A stretch of DNA of 64,000 bases from Pseudomonadota bacterium (GCA_021819435.1 JAKARB010000006.1:186001-250000), one strand, 5' to 3'; numbered from the stretch's first letter, positions 1 through 7,988 are shown. Numbers and translations: made by a program. Notes: generated by a model not told the origin, from the letters alone.

Positions 1-331
1 TGTTTGGCCGCTTGTCGTAGACCGTGCAGCGCCGGGTTTTCATGTCGAGGAAGCGGCAGTCGCCATCCGCGCGGCGCATGACGGTGAAGACGCCGGACTT
101 GTGGTGGAACCGCTCAATCACGCCAGCCTTCACCAAACGCTTCGCGATCTGCCTGACATCCTCGTGCTCGGCCTCGAAGGGGTCGACCACCTCCAGGCGC
201 ACCAGGTCTGGCAGCTTGATCTCCAGCGGCATGGTGCAGCAGTTGGCCATGCAGGTGTCGCACATGCCCGCCTTGTAGTGGGACCAGGTTTCGGTGCGGT
301 CGACGTCGACGATGTGGATCGGGGAGCGCAT
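1..331 (-). CDS. YkgJ-family cysteine-cluster protein (partial, C-terminus outside window)
   Basis: The reading frame opens with ATG at 331 and runs off the window edge after about 110 codons. Visible residues include C24, C27, C31 and C32 in a CDTCMANCC motif, and a second cluster near residue 100 reading DCRFLD...RRCTVYDKRP. That pairing is the hallmark of the YkgJ/UPF0153 family (putative zinc- or iron-chelating proteins of unknown biochemical role). The start lies 9 nt after the AbiEii stop codon, and the GAGG made by that stop codon can serve as ribosome binding site, so the gene is probably read through from the abiE pair. Family membership is secure; the function and the link to the toxin-antitoxin pair are inference. 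Confidence 0.8.
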   Translation of the reverse strand, partial: MRSPIHIVDVDRTETWSHYKAGMCDTCMANCCTMPLEIKLPDLVRLEVVDPFEAEHEDVRQIAKRLVKAGVIERFHHKSGVFTVMRRADGDCRFLDMKTRRCTVYDKRPN

Positions 332-340
332 GTCGGGGCC

Positions 341-1195
341 TCAGACCCAGGGCAATGATTGATACAGGCCCGCCACTCGGGCCATGGCGTCTGCGAAAGC
401 CGGCAATTCTCCTTCAACGTCGGCCCGAAGGTCGGCGTAGCCTTCCTGGGCCATCGTGACGACCTTCTCGTCCAGGATGGAGCCGACGGAGGGGGAGATG
501 CCTTTGCTGCGGCAGGATTCGACGAGCATGGCATGAATCGAAGCCAGGTCTCGCGCGTTGAACTCCGGCGCAGCTTCGAGCAGAAGCCAGATGTCGTAGA
601 CATCTTGGCGTCGATTACGCCGCCTGACTGGTTGTTGCAGCAATGAGCGCATCTTCTCCGCCAGGACGTTGTGCAAGGAATAGGACCTGATGGTGGCTCC
701 GCCGTCCAGTTCGAGCAGTTCCACGGCAAACACCGCCTCGTTGAAGCTGTAATCGATCTGGACCACCTGCGTGGCGTTCTTGGCGCGCAAACGGGCCATG
801 GCCCGAGGGTTGGACTTGTCTGCGTATCCGATGGTCAATGACAGGCTGTGATGAGTCTTGTCTTCTCCCTTGGGTTCGACCTTGCGCGACTGCAGCCGGC
901 AAGCCGTGCCATGGGGCAAACGCTCTTCTGCGGAGACGAGCTCGGCTTCCAGCTCCGCCAGCAGGGCATCGGCATTTTCTGCGGCATAGCGCTCGGTGGT
1001 GGAGAAATCCAGGTCTTTGGTGTAGCGCGTGCTGTCATAGCGGATCGCCATGAGGAGCCCGCCTTTCATCACCATCTTGGCCCGCAGGTTCTGCGAGTGG
1101 CCGATCGCGTCCAGGATGATGTGGACCGCCTCCCTGAAGCCTTGCTGCCCTTCGGGGGCGGCTTCGACCCAGGCTTCGATGTCAATTTCGTTCAC
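341..1195 (-). CDS. abiEii: AbiEii/AbiGii-family nucleotidyltransferase toxin (type IV TA system)
   Basis: The protein (284 aa from the chosen start) carries the nucleotidyltransferase signature of AbiEii toxins: a GG pair at about residues 45-46 in KGGLLMAIR, the metal-binding TKDLDF motif (Asp 61 and 63), and a C-terminal LAEKMRSLL...RRQDVYDIWLLL segment corresponding to the later family motifs. In this family the toxin acts as a nucleotidyltransferase and is countered by AbiEi, giving phage abortive infection or plasmid stabilisation. I chose GTG at 1195 because it forms a GTGA stop-start overlap with the antitoxin gene and has AGGGGG about 5 nt upstream; an ATG at 1252 would add 19 residues but overlap the antitoxin by 61 nt. 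All key motifs appear intact. Confidence 0.88.
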   Translation of the reverse strand: MNEIDIEAWVEAAPEGQQGFREAVHIILDAIGHSQNLRAKMVMKGGLLMAIRYDSTRYTKDLDFSTTERYAAENADALLAELEAELVSAEERLPHGTACRLQSRKVEPKGEDKTHHSLSLTIGYADKSNPRAMARLRAKNATQVVQIDYSFNEAVFAVELLELDGGATIRSYSLHNVLAEKMRSLLQQPVRRRNRRQDVYDIWLLLEAAPEFNARDLASIHAMLVESCRSKGISPSVGSILDEKVVTMAQEGYADLRADVEGELPAFADAMARVAGLYQSLPWV

Positions 1196-2115
1196 TGATC
1201 CCCCTGGTAGGTGCCAGGCATCAAGGACGCGACGTTGATCGAAAGCATCCATTTTTCGGAGTAGCTGGGCGCATATTCTCCGTTTGGATCGAGCCTCCTG
1301 GAGCCACCTCGCTGCGCGTGCCGCTCCCAGCCATCGATGGTGGCGTGCTTGAGGTGGCAGACCTCATCGAGCAAGTAGCCCGCGCGCACCTTCTCGATGG
1401 CTGTCCCGTGGCGCTCCAGTTCTTGCACGATGAGGGGCAGGAACCTCTCGGCCTGGCTTTGGTAGGTGTCCACGACATGCTGGATGCCGCCACAGCATTC
1501 GGGCTCTCTGAGCATTTCCAGGAAAACGCGCCCCACTGTTGCAACGCGGATTTGCTGTGATTTGACGTTTTTGAACGCGCCTCTGCTGGAGCGGCGCATC
1601 AACTCGACGCGGGTTCCTTCCAGGCGATCAAATGCCGAGCGCCGAAGTGTGGGCAGCTTGAGTGCCTTGTGGGTGTCGACTCGCTCGCGCAGATCGCTTG
1701 CCATTTTCGCTTGGGCCTGCGCTTTCCACTCGCGGTCGGGGGGGGTTGTGAGGTAGAGGATCTTGGAGAAGCGGTCTGTCAGCCCGTGATACTCCATCGC
1801 GCTGAGGTGCGAGATGTAGGCAAAGGGGTCCACCGCGCACGCGATCTCCGCTGCTGTCGCTTTCGTGCGGCCGAACAGACGATAAACGCAGCCTGGTTTG
1901 AAGTCCTTGTCGGCAAGGATCAGGCCGAACAGGCTCAGCCCGTTGATGACAGCCTGGAAGAGTTCATGTGAAGGAACAGCCCGTTGTTTGCCTGACTGTG
2001 ACGTCACAAGCAGGCTCAGTTCGTAGTCGGTGATGACAGGGCGCTCCCAGCCCGCCAGTTTTTCCTGGATGGCTCGCATCAGTGCTGGAGAGGGGGGGCT
2101 GTCTTGTTGTGCCAA
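1192..2115 (-). CDS. abiEi: AbiEi-family antitoxin / transcriptional autorepressor (type IV TA system)
   Basis: This 307-aa protein sits directly before the AbiEii toxin with a 4-nt GTGA overlap, the standard antitoxin-toxin order. Its N-terminal third looks like the winged-helix region of AbiEi proteins. The middle holds the family-typical SHLSAMEYHGLTDR segment, and the C-terminal half is an AbiEi-type domain. In characterised systems AbiEi neutralises the toxin and represses its own operon by binding inverted repeats in the promoter. The start codon is TTG at 2115, with GGAG 7 nt upstream; the next in-frame ATG is 13 codons later. A perfect 47-bp palindrome ends 18 nt upstream of the start and would overlap any promoter, which fits autoregulation. 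Confidence 0.85.
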   Translation of the reverse strand: MAQQDSPPSPALMRAIQEKLAGWERPVITDYELSLLVTSQSGKQRAVPSHELFQAVINGLSLFGLILADKDFKPGCVYRLFGRTKATAAEIACAVDPFAYISHLSAMEYHGLTDRFSKILYLTTPPDREWKAQAQAKMASDLRERVDTHKALKLPTLRRSAFDRLEGTRVELMRRSSRGAFKNVKSQQIRVATVGRVFLEMLREPECCGGIQHVVDTYQSQAERFLPLIVQELERHGTAIEKVRAGYLLDEVCHLKHATIDGWERHAQRGGSRRLDPNGEYAPSYSEKWMLSINVASLMPGTYQGDQ

Positions 2116-2132
2116 TGGCCTGCTCCGATTTA

Positions 2133-2179
2133 TCCACTATGTAGCATCACGTCCTAAGGACGTGATGCTACATAGTGGA
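2133..2179. repeat. Perfect 47-bp palindrome, candidate AbiEi operator 1
   Basis: Two 23-bp arms match perfectly around a single central A at 2156. The core is CGTCCTAAGGACG, shared with the second palindrome at 2219-2265, while the outer parts of the arms differ completely. It ends 18 bp before the TTG start of the antitoxin and covers the likely promoter (a GATAAA -10-like hexamer lies just downstream on the minus strand). No T-run follows on either strand, so it is not a simple terminator. Operator function is inferred from position. Confidence 0.85.
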
Positions 2180-2218
2180 GATGATGTTCGTCAAATGGGT
2201 GGGATTTGACGCGTTTTC

Positions 2219-2265
2219 GAGTGACGATTACACTTCGTCCTAAGGACGAAGTGTAATCGTCACTC
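2219..2265. repeat. Perfect 47-bp palindrome, candidate AbiEi operator 2
   Basis: This is a second perfect 23+1+23 palindrome with the same core (CGTCCTAAGGACG) and unrelated outer arms. Its centre (2242) is 86 bp from the centre of the first, about eight helical turns, so both cores would face the same side of the DNA. Identical size, symmetry and core suggest a pair of related sites bound by one protein. No T-run follows. Confidence 0.85.
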
Positions 2266-2364
2266 AATTTCATCTTTGGTTGCTTGTTCTGCAAGCTGGA
2301 TAAGATGATGTGGCGCGCATGATTGCAGCAACGCTCAAAGCCATTTTCAGCGTTGGCCGGAAAC

Positions 2365-2392
2365 GCAAAAGCCCACCTTGAGGGGTGGGCTT
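2365..2392 (-). terminator. Rho-independent terminator of tRNA-Phe
   Basis: On the minus strand AAGCCCACC and GGTGGGCTT form a 9-bp stem followed by a short T-run (TTTTGCG). It begins 13 nt after the tRNA-Phe CCA end and would end its transcript. Confidence 0.75.
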
Positions 2393-2405
2393 TGCTGAAT
2401 TTGGG

Positions 2406-2481
2406 TGGTGGCCTGGGGCGGAATCGAACCACCGACACGCGGATTTTCAATCCGCTGCTCTACCAACTGAGCTACCAGGCC
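2406..2481 (-). tRNA. tRNA-Phe (GAA)
   Basis: The 76-nt cloverleaf begins GGCCTGG and ends with encoded CCA. The anticodon arm reads GGATTGAAAATCC, giving anticodon GAA, and the T-arm contains GGTTCGATTCC. The 3' end faces the AbiE toxin-antitoxin module, the orientation in which islands integrate. Confidence 0.97.
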
Positions 2482-2529
2482 ATCTGTTTGTCTTGGCTGA
2501 AAGCGGTGCCGCGATCAGCGAAGACTCTC

Positions 2530-2535
2530 AGTATA
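2530..2535 (-). promoter_or_regulatory. Candidate -10 element for tRNA-Phe
   Basis: TATACT lies on the minus strand about 49 nt upstream of the mature 5' end of tRNA-Phe, implying a leader of roughly 40 nt. No convincing -35 hexamer is seen. A small GGCC-GAAA-GGCC hairpin (2549-2560) sits between it and the ntrX stop codon. Confidence 0.4.
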
Positions 2536-2562
2536 CATCACTTTTCAGGCCTTTCGGCCCTG

Positions 2563-3423
2563 TCAGTTCATGGCCGTCTTCTTGTTGCGCCCGAGATCCA
2601 CGCCCAATTGCTTGAGCTTGCGGTAGAGGTGGGTGCGCTCCAGGCCGGTCTTCTCGGCCACGCGGGTCATGCTGCCGCCTTCGCGGGCCAGGTGGAACTC
2701 GAAGTAGGCGCGCTCGAAGTCGTCGCGTGCTTCGCGCAGCGGGCGATCAAGCTGGAAGAGCTGTTCGTTCGACGGGCCGGACACGCCGTTGCCATGTGTC
2801 ACCGGTGAGTGAGCATGGTGATGAGCCGGAGCGGCGCCGTACGCGACCGGCGGCACGGAGGCCGTGTGCGGCGCTTCGGCATGCAGATGCTGGGTAGGGG
2901 CCATCTCGGTGCGCAGCGTGCCGCCACCGTTGTAGGACGAGGCGGCCGTGATGGGCGTGACCGTGGCCAGGTGCACCGGCTGCGCCATCGTCGTGGCCAG
3001 GTGCTGGGCGTGGTGATGTGCGCTGTGCGGCGTGGCACCATTGGCCGCACGCGGCGGTGCTGGCTTGGTCAGGCCTTGTTCCACCGCGCGCAACAGCTTC
3101 TGCATGGTGATGGGCTTTTCCAGGAAGGCCTGGGCGCCGAACTTGGTGGCCTCGACCGCAGTGTCGATGGTGCCGTGGCCCGACATCATGATCACGGGCA
3201 TGGTGAGCTGGCCGTTGGCGGCCCACTCTTTCAGGAGCGTGACGCCATCGACGTCAGGCATCCAGATGTCCAGCAGAACGAGGTCGGGTTTGCATTGTTC
3301 GCGCAGGGTGCGCGCTTGGGCGGCGTTCTCCGCCACTTCGACAGAGTGACCTTCGTCGCTCAGGATTTCTGACAGCAGGGCACGGATGCCCAGTTCGTCG
3401 TCGACAACAAGAATGGTGGCCAT
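2563..3423 (-). CDS. NtrX-like response regulator without AAA+ domain (REC - His-rich linker - Fis HTH)
   Basis: Residues 1-120 form an intact receiver with acidic pair D8/D9, phospho-acceptor D52 (LLDIWMPD), S81 and K103. The C-terminal ~55 residues are a Fis-type helix-turn-helix (EGGSMTRVAEKTGLERTHLYRKLKQLG, shown here only as the segment from SMTRVAEKTG to LYRKLKQLG). Between them, where NtrX normally has a sigma-54 AAA+ ATPase, there is only a ~100-residue linker rich in His, Ala and Pro with HHHAQH and HHHAH runs. At 286 aa it cannot activate sigma-54 polymerase directly and is more likely a repressor or sigma-70-type regulator. It follows the NtrY-like kinase by 33 nt and is its likely partner. 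Confidence 0.85.
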   Translation of the reverse strand: MATILVVDDELGIRALLSEILSDEGHSVEVAENAAQARTLREQCKPDLVLLDIWMPDVDGVTLLKEWAANGQLTMPVIMMSGHGTIDTAVEATKFGAQAFLEKPITMQKLLRAVEQGLTKPAPPRAANGATPHSAHHHAQHLATTMAQPVHLATVTPITAASSYNGGGTLRTEMAPTQHLHAEAPHTASVPPVAYGAAPAHHHAHSPVTHGNGVSGPSNEQLFQLDRPLREARDDFERAYFEFHLAREGGSMTRVAEKTGLERTHLYRKLKQLGVDLGRNKKTAMN

Positions 3424-3456
3424 TTAATTTCTGATACCCCGGTGTGGGTGCAGTCC

Positions 3457-5778
3457 CTAGTGTGACCCACTTTGGTGTGGGATGGATGACAGCACTGAAA
3501 ATGATAGCGAAACTTGTGCCCCTGCCGCGAGGGGGGCACCCGGGGAATTGCCCTGCGATCCAATTTCTTTGGGTTGAGAGGTGGGATGAGCGGCCAGGTT
3601 GCGGATGCGGACCAGCGCCTTGTGCTCGTCGGCGATCTTCTTGACCACGGCCAGGCCCAGGCCCGTGCCCTTGGCTTTCGTGGTCAGGTAGGGTTCGAAC
3701 GCGCGCCGCAGCACCTTGTCTGGGAAGCCGGGGCCATTGTCGCGCACGGCCAGTCGCACGGCGCGGATGCTGCCGTCCTCGTTGCGGGGCGTGTCGGTGC
3801 GCACGATGACGTGGGGTGGTGCGTGCTCGGGCTTGTCTCGGGTGGCATCGAGCGCGGCATCCAGGGCGTTTTGCACCAGGTTGTGCACCACTTGCCTCAA
3901 CAGGGCGGCGTCGCCTTGAATCTGAGGCAGATCGGGCGCGAGGTCGAGCGACAAGGTGCCTTGTTCAAGCGCCTGGCCATACAAGGCCATCACATCGTTG
4001 ACCAGGTCATTGAGGTTGAGTGGCGCGAGCTTGGCCGATGGCAGCCGGGCGTAGTCACGGAACTCGTTGATCAGGGTCTTGAGCGCCTGCACCTGCGTGA
4101 CGATGGTGTTGACCGAGCGGGTCAGCAACTGGCGACCCGGTTCGTCGAGCTTGTCTGTGAGCTTGATCTCCAGGCGCTCGGCAGAGAGCTGTATCGGCGT
4201 CAGCGGGTTCTTGATTTCGTGGGCGACGCGGCGCGCCACTTCGGCCCAGGCTTCGGCGCGCTGGGCCGAGACCACCTCGGTGAGGTCGTCGAAGACGATG
4301 AGGGTTTCGTCGGGGGGCAGCTCGGCGCCGCGCACCAGCAGGGTCAATGGGTCGGGCGAATGGGGCAGGCTGAGTTCGTAGGACTCCTGCCATTGCTGGC
4401 GCTCGCCGGGCGTGGGGTCGTTGGCGTAGAGCTCGAAGCGTTGGCGGATGGCTGCGGCGAAGTCCTGCAAGCCGGTGACGTCCGTGAGCGGCCGGCCGCG
4501 GTAGGCCGAGATCGGCAGCTTGAGGATGCGGGTGGCGCCGGGGTTGACCATGTCGATGCGGCCACGCGAGTCGAACACGATCACGCCGGCGCTGAGGTTG
4601 TCGAGCACGGTCTGAAGGTGGGCGCGGGCGCTGTCGAGCTCCTGCACGCTGCGTTCGGCCAGAGTGCGCGCATCGGCGAGTTGCTGGGTCATGGCGGCGA
4701 AGGCGCGCGTCAAGCCGCCCAGTTCATCGCGTGAGGTGAAGACGGCTTTGGGGCGCAGGTCGCCTCGCGCCACCTCTTGCACGCCTTCGGCCAGCAGCAG
4801 CAGGGGGCGCGCGAGCTGCTGGCCGAGGATGGCCGCCAGCAGGAAGGCGCCGAAGACGGCCAGCACCAGCGCCAGTGTCAGCGTGCCGATGTACATCTTG
4901 CGCAGGCCACTGCGGCCGAGGGCGCGTTGTTGGTATTCCTGGTAGGCGCTTTGCACATCGAGGGCGTTGCGTACCAGTTCGGTCGGGATGAGTTGTGTGA
5001 CCACCAGGAAGTGACCGCTGGACTGCAGGCTGAAGCTGCGGTCAGGCATCCAGGCCAGGGCGATGATGCGCGGCGGTCCCGAAGCATCGGCTTGTTCTTC
5101 GAGGCCTTCGATTTGCGAGTAGACGCCTCGGTTACGCGCATCGCTTCGCCAACTGGCGGGCAGGCGTTCCGTGGGAAGCAGTCGGGTGCTGTCGCCTCCA
5201 GCGGTCATGGAGACGAGGCCGCTTTCATTGGCCACTGAAACGGTTCGCGCGCCGATCTGCTCGCGCAGCCGTTCGAGTTCGAGCAGGCCGGGCTGGGGGC
5301 CGTCCCGGGGCTCCTCGGCCAAGCGCTGGGCGGCCGTTCGGGTCTTGGTGGCCACGTCTTGCGCGAGCGTGTCGAGTGTGCTGCGGCCGAGGTTCAGGCC
5401 GGCTTCGAGCGCGCCTTCGACGTGCACGTCGAACCAGGTCTCGATGCTGCGCGAGACGAACTGGTATGACACGGTGTAGATCAGCAGGCCCGGCAACAGG
5501 CCGACCAGGCCGAAGATGCCGGCGAGCTTGAGCAGCAACCTGCTGCCGAACTTTCGTGCGCGCAGGCGCAGAGCCAATCGGCCCAGGGCGAGGGCGATGG
5601 TCAAGCCGAGCACGGCAGCCACGGCCAGGTTGCCCCACACCAGCCACTGGAAGTAGGGCTCCAGGCGTTCGCTGTTCTGCGTGGCCATGACCAGCAGGAA
5701 GGCCAGCACCAAGCCTCCGCCGGAGAGCGCGGTGCCGGCGAGGATCCACGCCCAGCGGTTGGCCTTGATGGTGCTCAT
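3457..5778 (-). CDS. NtrY-like membrane sensor histidine kinase
   Basis: The 773-aa protein has N-terminal transmembrane helices near residues 10-32, 45-66 and 85-108, an extracytoplasmic domain of about 170 residues, and another helix near 300-320. HAMP (to about 375), PAS (about 385-500), HisKA with the H-box VAHEIKNPLTP (His520) and a HATPase domain with N box NLVQNALDAAL, DNGPGF and GTGLGL follow. This is the NtrY layout. All catalytic motifs look intact. It lies between an exported DUF4390 protein upstream (28 nt) and the NtrX-like regulator downstream (33 nt), so the three genes plus rsmB probably form one transcript. The signal sensed is unknown; nitrogen control is only inferred from the family name. 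Confidence 0.88.
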   Translation of the reverse strand: MSTIKANRWAWILAGTALSGGGLVLAFLLVMATQNSERLEPYFQWLVWGNLAVAAVLGLTIALALGRLALRLRARKFGSRLLLKLAGIFGLVGLLPGLLIYTVSYQFVSRSIETWFDVHVEGALEAGLNLGRSTLDTLAQDVATKTRTAAQRLAEEPRDGPQPGLLELERLREQIGARTVSVANESGLVSMTAGGDSTRLLPTERLPASWRSDARNRGVYSQIEGLEEQADASGPPRIIALAWMPDRSFSLQSSGHFLVVTQLIPTELVRNALDVQSAYQEYQQRALGRSGLRKMYIGTLTLALVLAVFGAFLLAAILGQQLARPLLLLAEGVQEVARGDLRPKAVFTSRDELGGLTRAFAAMTQQLADARTLAERSVQELDSARAHLQTVLDNLSAGVIVFDSRGRIDMVNPGATRILKLPISAYRGRPLTDVTGLQDFAAAIRQRFELYANDPTPGERQQWQESYELSLPHSPDPLTLLVRGAELPPDETLIVFDDLTEVVSAQRAEAWAEVARRVAHEIKNPLTPIQLSAERLEIKLTDKLDEPGRQLLTRSVNTIVTQVQALKTLINEFRDYARLPSAKLAPLNLNDLVNDVMALYGQALEQGTLSLDLAPDLPQIQGDAALLRQVVHNLVQNALDAALDATRDKPEHAPPHVIVRTDTPRNEDGSIRAVRLAVRDNGPGFPDKVLRRAFEPYLTTKAKGTGLGLAVVKKIADEHKALVRIRNLAAHPTSQPKEIGSQGNSPGAPLAAGAQVSLSFSVLSSIPHQSGSH

Positions 5779-5806
5779 GGAGGGGGCGGCGAAGGCGGGG
5801 CGCTTG

Positions 5807-6403
5807 TCAGCGCATCGCCGCGCTCAGGTTGATGCGCCGGGCGATCGACAGGTCCCAGCCCGATTGGGGGCCCAGGCCGATCTGCAGCGGGCGGGGCAGT
5901 TCTTCGGTGTCCAGACGGAAGCGGAAGACGAGGTAGTGCTCGCTCTCGTCGCCCACTGCGATGGGGTCGGCGATGCGCCAGCGCGTGGTGCGGCGCATGG
6001 CATCGAGCGCTTCCTGGAGTGAAACGAAGCTGCGGCTGAGGCCATCCTGGCTGAGTTTCCAGCGGCGGGTCAGGGGTTGCCAGCCCAGGCGCCAGCGGCG
6101 GGTCGCCTCGCCCCGGTCCTGGTCCAGCCAGTACCAGCGTTCGCGCAACAGTTCGGCTTCAGCGACGAAGACAAGGGTGACGCCGCGCAGCAGCATCTGT
6201 TCGAGGTCTCGGGCGAGTTCGAGCCGCACGTTGTAGGTCAGCAGCACGCCTTCGTCACCGAGGTTGACACCCAGGCTGGCGAGCTCGGCAATGTTGCGCG
6301 CGGGGGCGCTGTCGGCCCAGGAGTCAGTCGGCCCGAGGCATGCGGCAGCCAGCGCCAGGCTGGCGCTTCGCTGGAGCAGGTCGCGGCGACTCAGAGGCGG
6401 CAT
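5807..6403 (-). CDS. DUF4390 exported protein
   Basis: The 198-aa protein starts with a signal peptide containing a twin-arginine SRRDLLQR motif and a hydrophobic stretch ending near ADSAPA, so export, possibly by Tat, is likely. The remainder matches the DUF4390 family in length and style (LTYNVRLEL near the N-terminus, ERWYWLDQ, and VFRFRLDTEELPRPLQIG near the C-terminus), whose function is unknown. Its ATG overlaps the rsmB stop in a TGATG arrangement and it is followed after 28 nt by the NtrY-like kinase. This rsmB-DUF4390-ntrY-ntrX order is common in betaproteobacteria, which suggests but does not prove that the protein contributes to signal input for the kinase. Confidence 0.8.
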   Translation of the reverse strand: MPPLSRRDLLQRSASLALAAACLGPTDSWADSAPARNIAELASLGVNLGDEGVLLTYNVRLELARDLEQMLLRGVTLVFVAEAELLRERWYWLDQDRGEATRRWRLGWQPLTRRWKLSQDGLSRSFVSLQEALDAMRRTTRWRIADPIAVGDESEHYLVFRFRLDTEELPRPLQIGLGPQSGWDLSIARRINLSAAMR

Positions 6404-7878
6404 CAGTCACCTTGTGAGGGTTTGGCGAGCAGGGCGTGGAAGAACCCATCACCGGGGTCGGCCCCTGGCGCAGCCTGAGCCGATGCTGCCGATGGCCGAT
6501 GGTCGGTGGTCTGGGGGTATTCGACCACAGGGAGGATGTGGCCGGGCGCGGGCAGGCGCCGGGCGCCGGGCGTGCGTTGCAAAAACGCGTCGATGCGGTC
6601 TTCGCCCTCCTCGCGGAAGACGGAGCAGGTGCAGTACAGCAGGTGGCCGCCCGGTTTGAGGAGGGGCCACAGGGCATCGAGGATGGCATCTTGCGTGCGG
6701 GCGAGGGCGGCGATGTCGGTCTCGCGGCGCAGCCAGCGTGCGTCGGGGTGGCGGCGCACGATGCCGGAGGCGCTGCAGGGGGCGTCCAGCAAGATGGCGT
6801 CGAAGGGCTGGCCGTCCCACCAGTCGGTGGGGCGGCTGGCGTCGGCGGCGAGGGTGCGGGCGCGCAGGCCCAGGCGGCCGAGTGTGTCGCCGATGCGTTT
6901 GAGGCGCTCCGGGTCAGCGTCAAGGGCGGTGACATCGAAGTCGCCGAGTTCGAGCAGGTGGGCGGTCTTGCCGCCGGGTGCGGCGCAGGCGTCGAGGATG
7001 CGCGCGCCGGGTGGCAACTGCGCGCCGCCGGCTTGCAGCAGAAGGGGGGCAGCCCACTGCGCCGAGGCGTCTTGCACAGAGGCGTCGCCTTCGGCGAATC
7101 CGGGCAGTTGGTTCACGGGCACGGCGCGTGGCAACACGATGGGGTGGGGGCCCATGGGTGTGGGTGATGTGGCATGGGCCGAGCCCGCATGGGGGGGCGC
7201 GCCAGAGGCCGCAGTTGAACGCGCGGTGGATGGCGATGGGTTTGTCGGGTTTGCCGTTTCTGACGCGTCCCGGGGCAACAGGCCGGCGGCAACCAGCCGC
7301 TCGCGGTAGTCGGCGACGCTGCCGTGGCGGGTGTTGACACGCAGGGTGAGCGGAGGCTGGGCCTGGTTGGCCGCCAGGATGGCTTGCCAGTGCTCGGGCC
7401 AGTCCCGCTTCAGGCGTCGGATCCACCAGCCGGGGTGGTTGTGGCGGGCGACTTCGTCATCGGCCAGCGAGGCGATCAGCTCGGTGCGCTCACGCAGGAA
7501 ACGGCGCAGCACCGCGTTGACGAGGCCGCTGGCAGATTGGCCGACCTTGGGTTTTTTCTTGCAGGCCTGCACGGCCTGGTCGACCAGGGTGTGCTCGTCG
7601 TAGCCGCCTTCGTCGAGCAGGGCCAGGGCGGAGATCAGCAGGGCGTCGACCCAGGGGTGCGGGGCCTTGGGCACCAGCTTGTGGCGCAGCGCCTGCGCCA
7701 AGCCCATGCGGCGCATCACGGTGAAGGCCAGGGCCTGGGTGCCGGGGCGCTCGGGCGCCGGGGTGGCGGCGAGCGCTTCGTTGAGGGATTGGCCTTTGCG
7801 CACGGCGGCGACCGCGTTGGCGCATCGGCCCAGCAACTGGGACAGGGGCAGGCTGTGCCCCGGGTTGGGTCGGTTCAT
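6403..7878 (-). CDS. rsmB: 16S rRNA (cytosine-967-C5)-methyltransferase RsmB
   Basis: The 491-aa protein has an N-terminal NusB-like RNA-binding region (about residues 10-150) and a C-terminal SAM-dependent methyltransferase domain. Motif I reads LDACAAPGGKT, the first catalytic cysteine lies in DAPCSASGIVRRHPD, and the second in CTCSVFREEGE. It methylates C967 of 16S rRNA in family members. It is longer than the usual ~430 residues because of a Ser/Thr/Pro/Ala-rich insertion at about residues 203-257, before the methyltransferase core. ATG at 7878 is the start consistent with the family N-terminus; the frame stays open far upstream but that part overlaps the neighbouring gene. It overlaps the DUF4390 gene by 1 nt. 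Confidence 0.92.
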   Translation of the reverse strand: MNRPNPGHSLPLSQLLGRCANAVAAVRKGQSLNEALAATPAPERPGTQALAFTVMRRMGLAQALRHKLVPKAPHPWVDALLISALALLDEGGYDEHTLVDQAVQACKKKPKVGQSASGLVNAVLRRFLRERTELIASLADDEVARHNHPGWWIRRLKRDWPEHWQAILAANQAQPPLTLRVNTRHGSVADYRERLVAAGLLPRDASETANPTNPSPSTARSTAASGAPPHAGSAHATSPTPMGPHPIVLPRAVPVNQLPGFAEGDASVQDASAQWAAPLLLQAGGAQLPPGARILDACAAPGGKTAHLLELGDFDVTALDADPERLKRIGDTLGRLGLRARTLAADASRPTDWWDGQPFDAILLDAPCSASGIVRRHPDARWLRRETDIAALARTQDAILDALWPLLKPGGHLLYCTCSVFREEGEDRIDAFLQRTPGARRLPAPGHILPVVEYPQTTDHRPSAASAQAAPGADPGDGFFHALLAKPSQGD

Positions 7879-7988
7879 GCCGCGCAGTCTATGCGCAGCG
7901 GGGCCGGGGCTTTCCGCTGGGCCGCTGGCAAGGCGCTGGTGCGCGCCGGCGCCTTGTCGGCCTGGGGGTGGGAAGCCGTGGCCCGGCT

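Noticed and set aside
2133-2265. The twin palindromes as Rho-independent terminators or a two-repeat CRISPR
   Set aside because: No T-run follows either, and the two units share only a 13-bp core with different arms, so they are neither terminators nor repeats of an array.
2154-2450. A 98-codon open frame on the minus strand overlapping tRNA-Phe
   Set aside because: It crosses the tRNA, the terminator and a palindrome, has no ribosome site and a random-looking protein.
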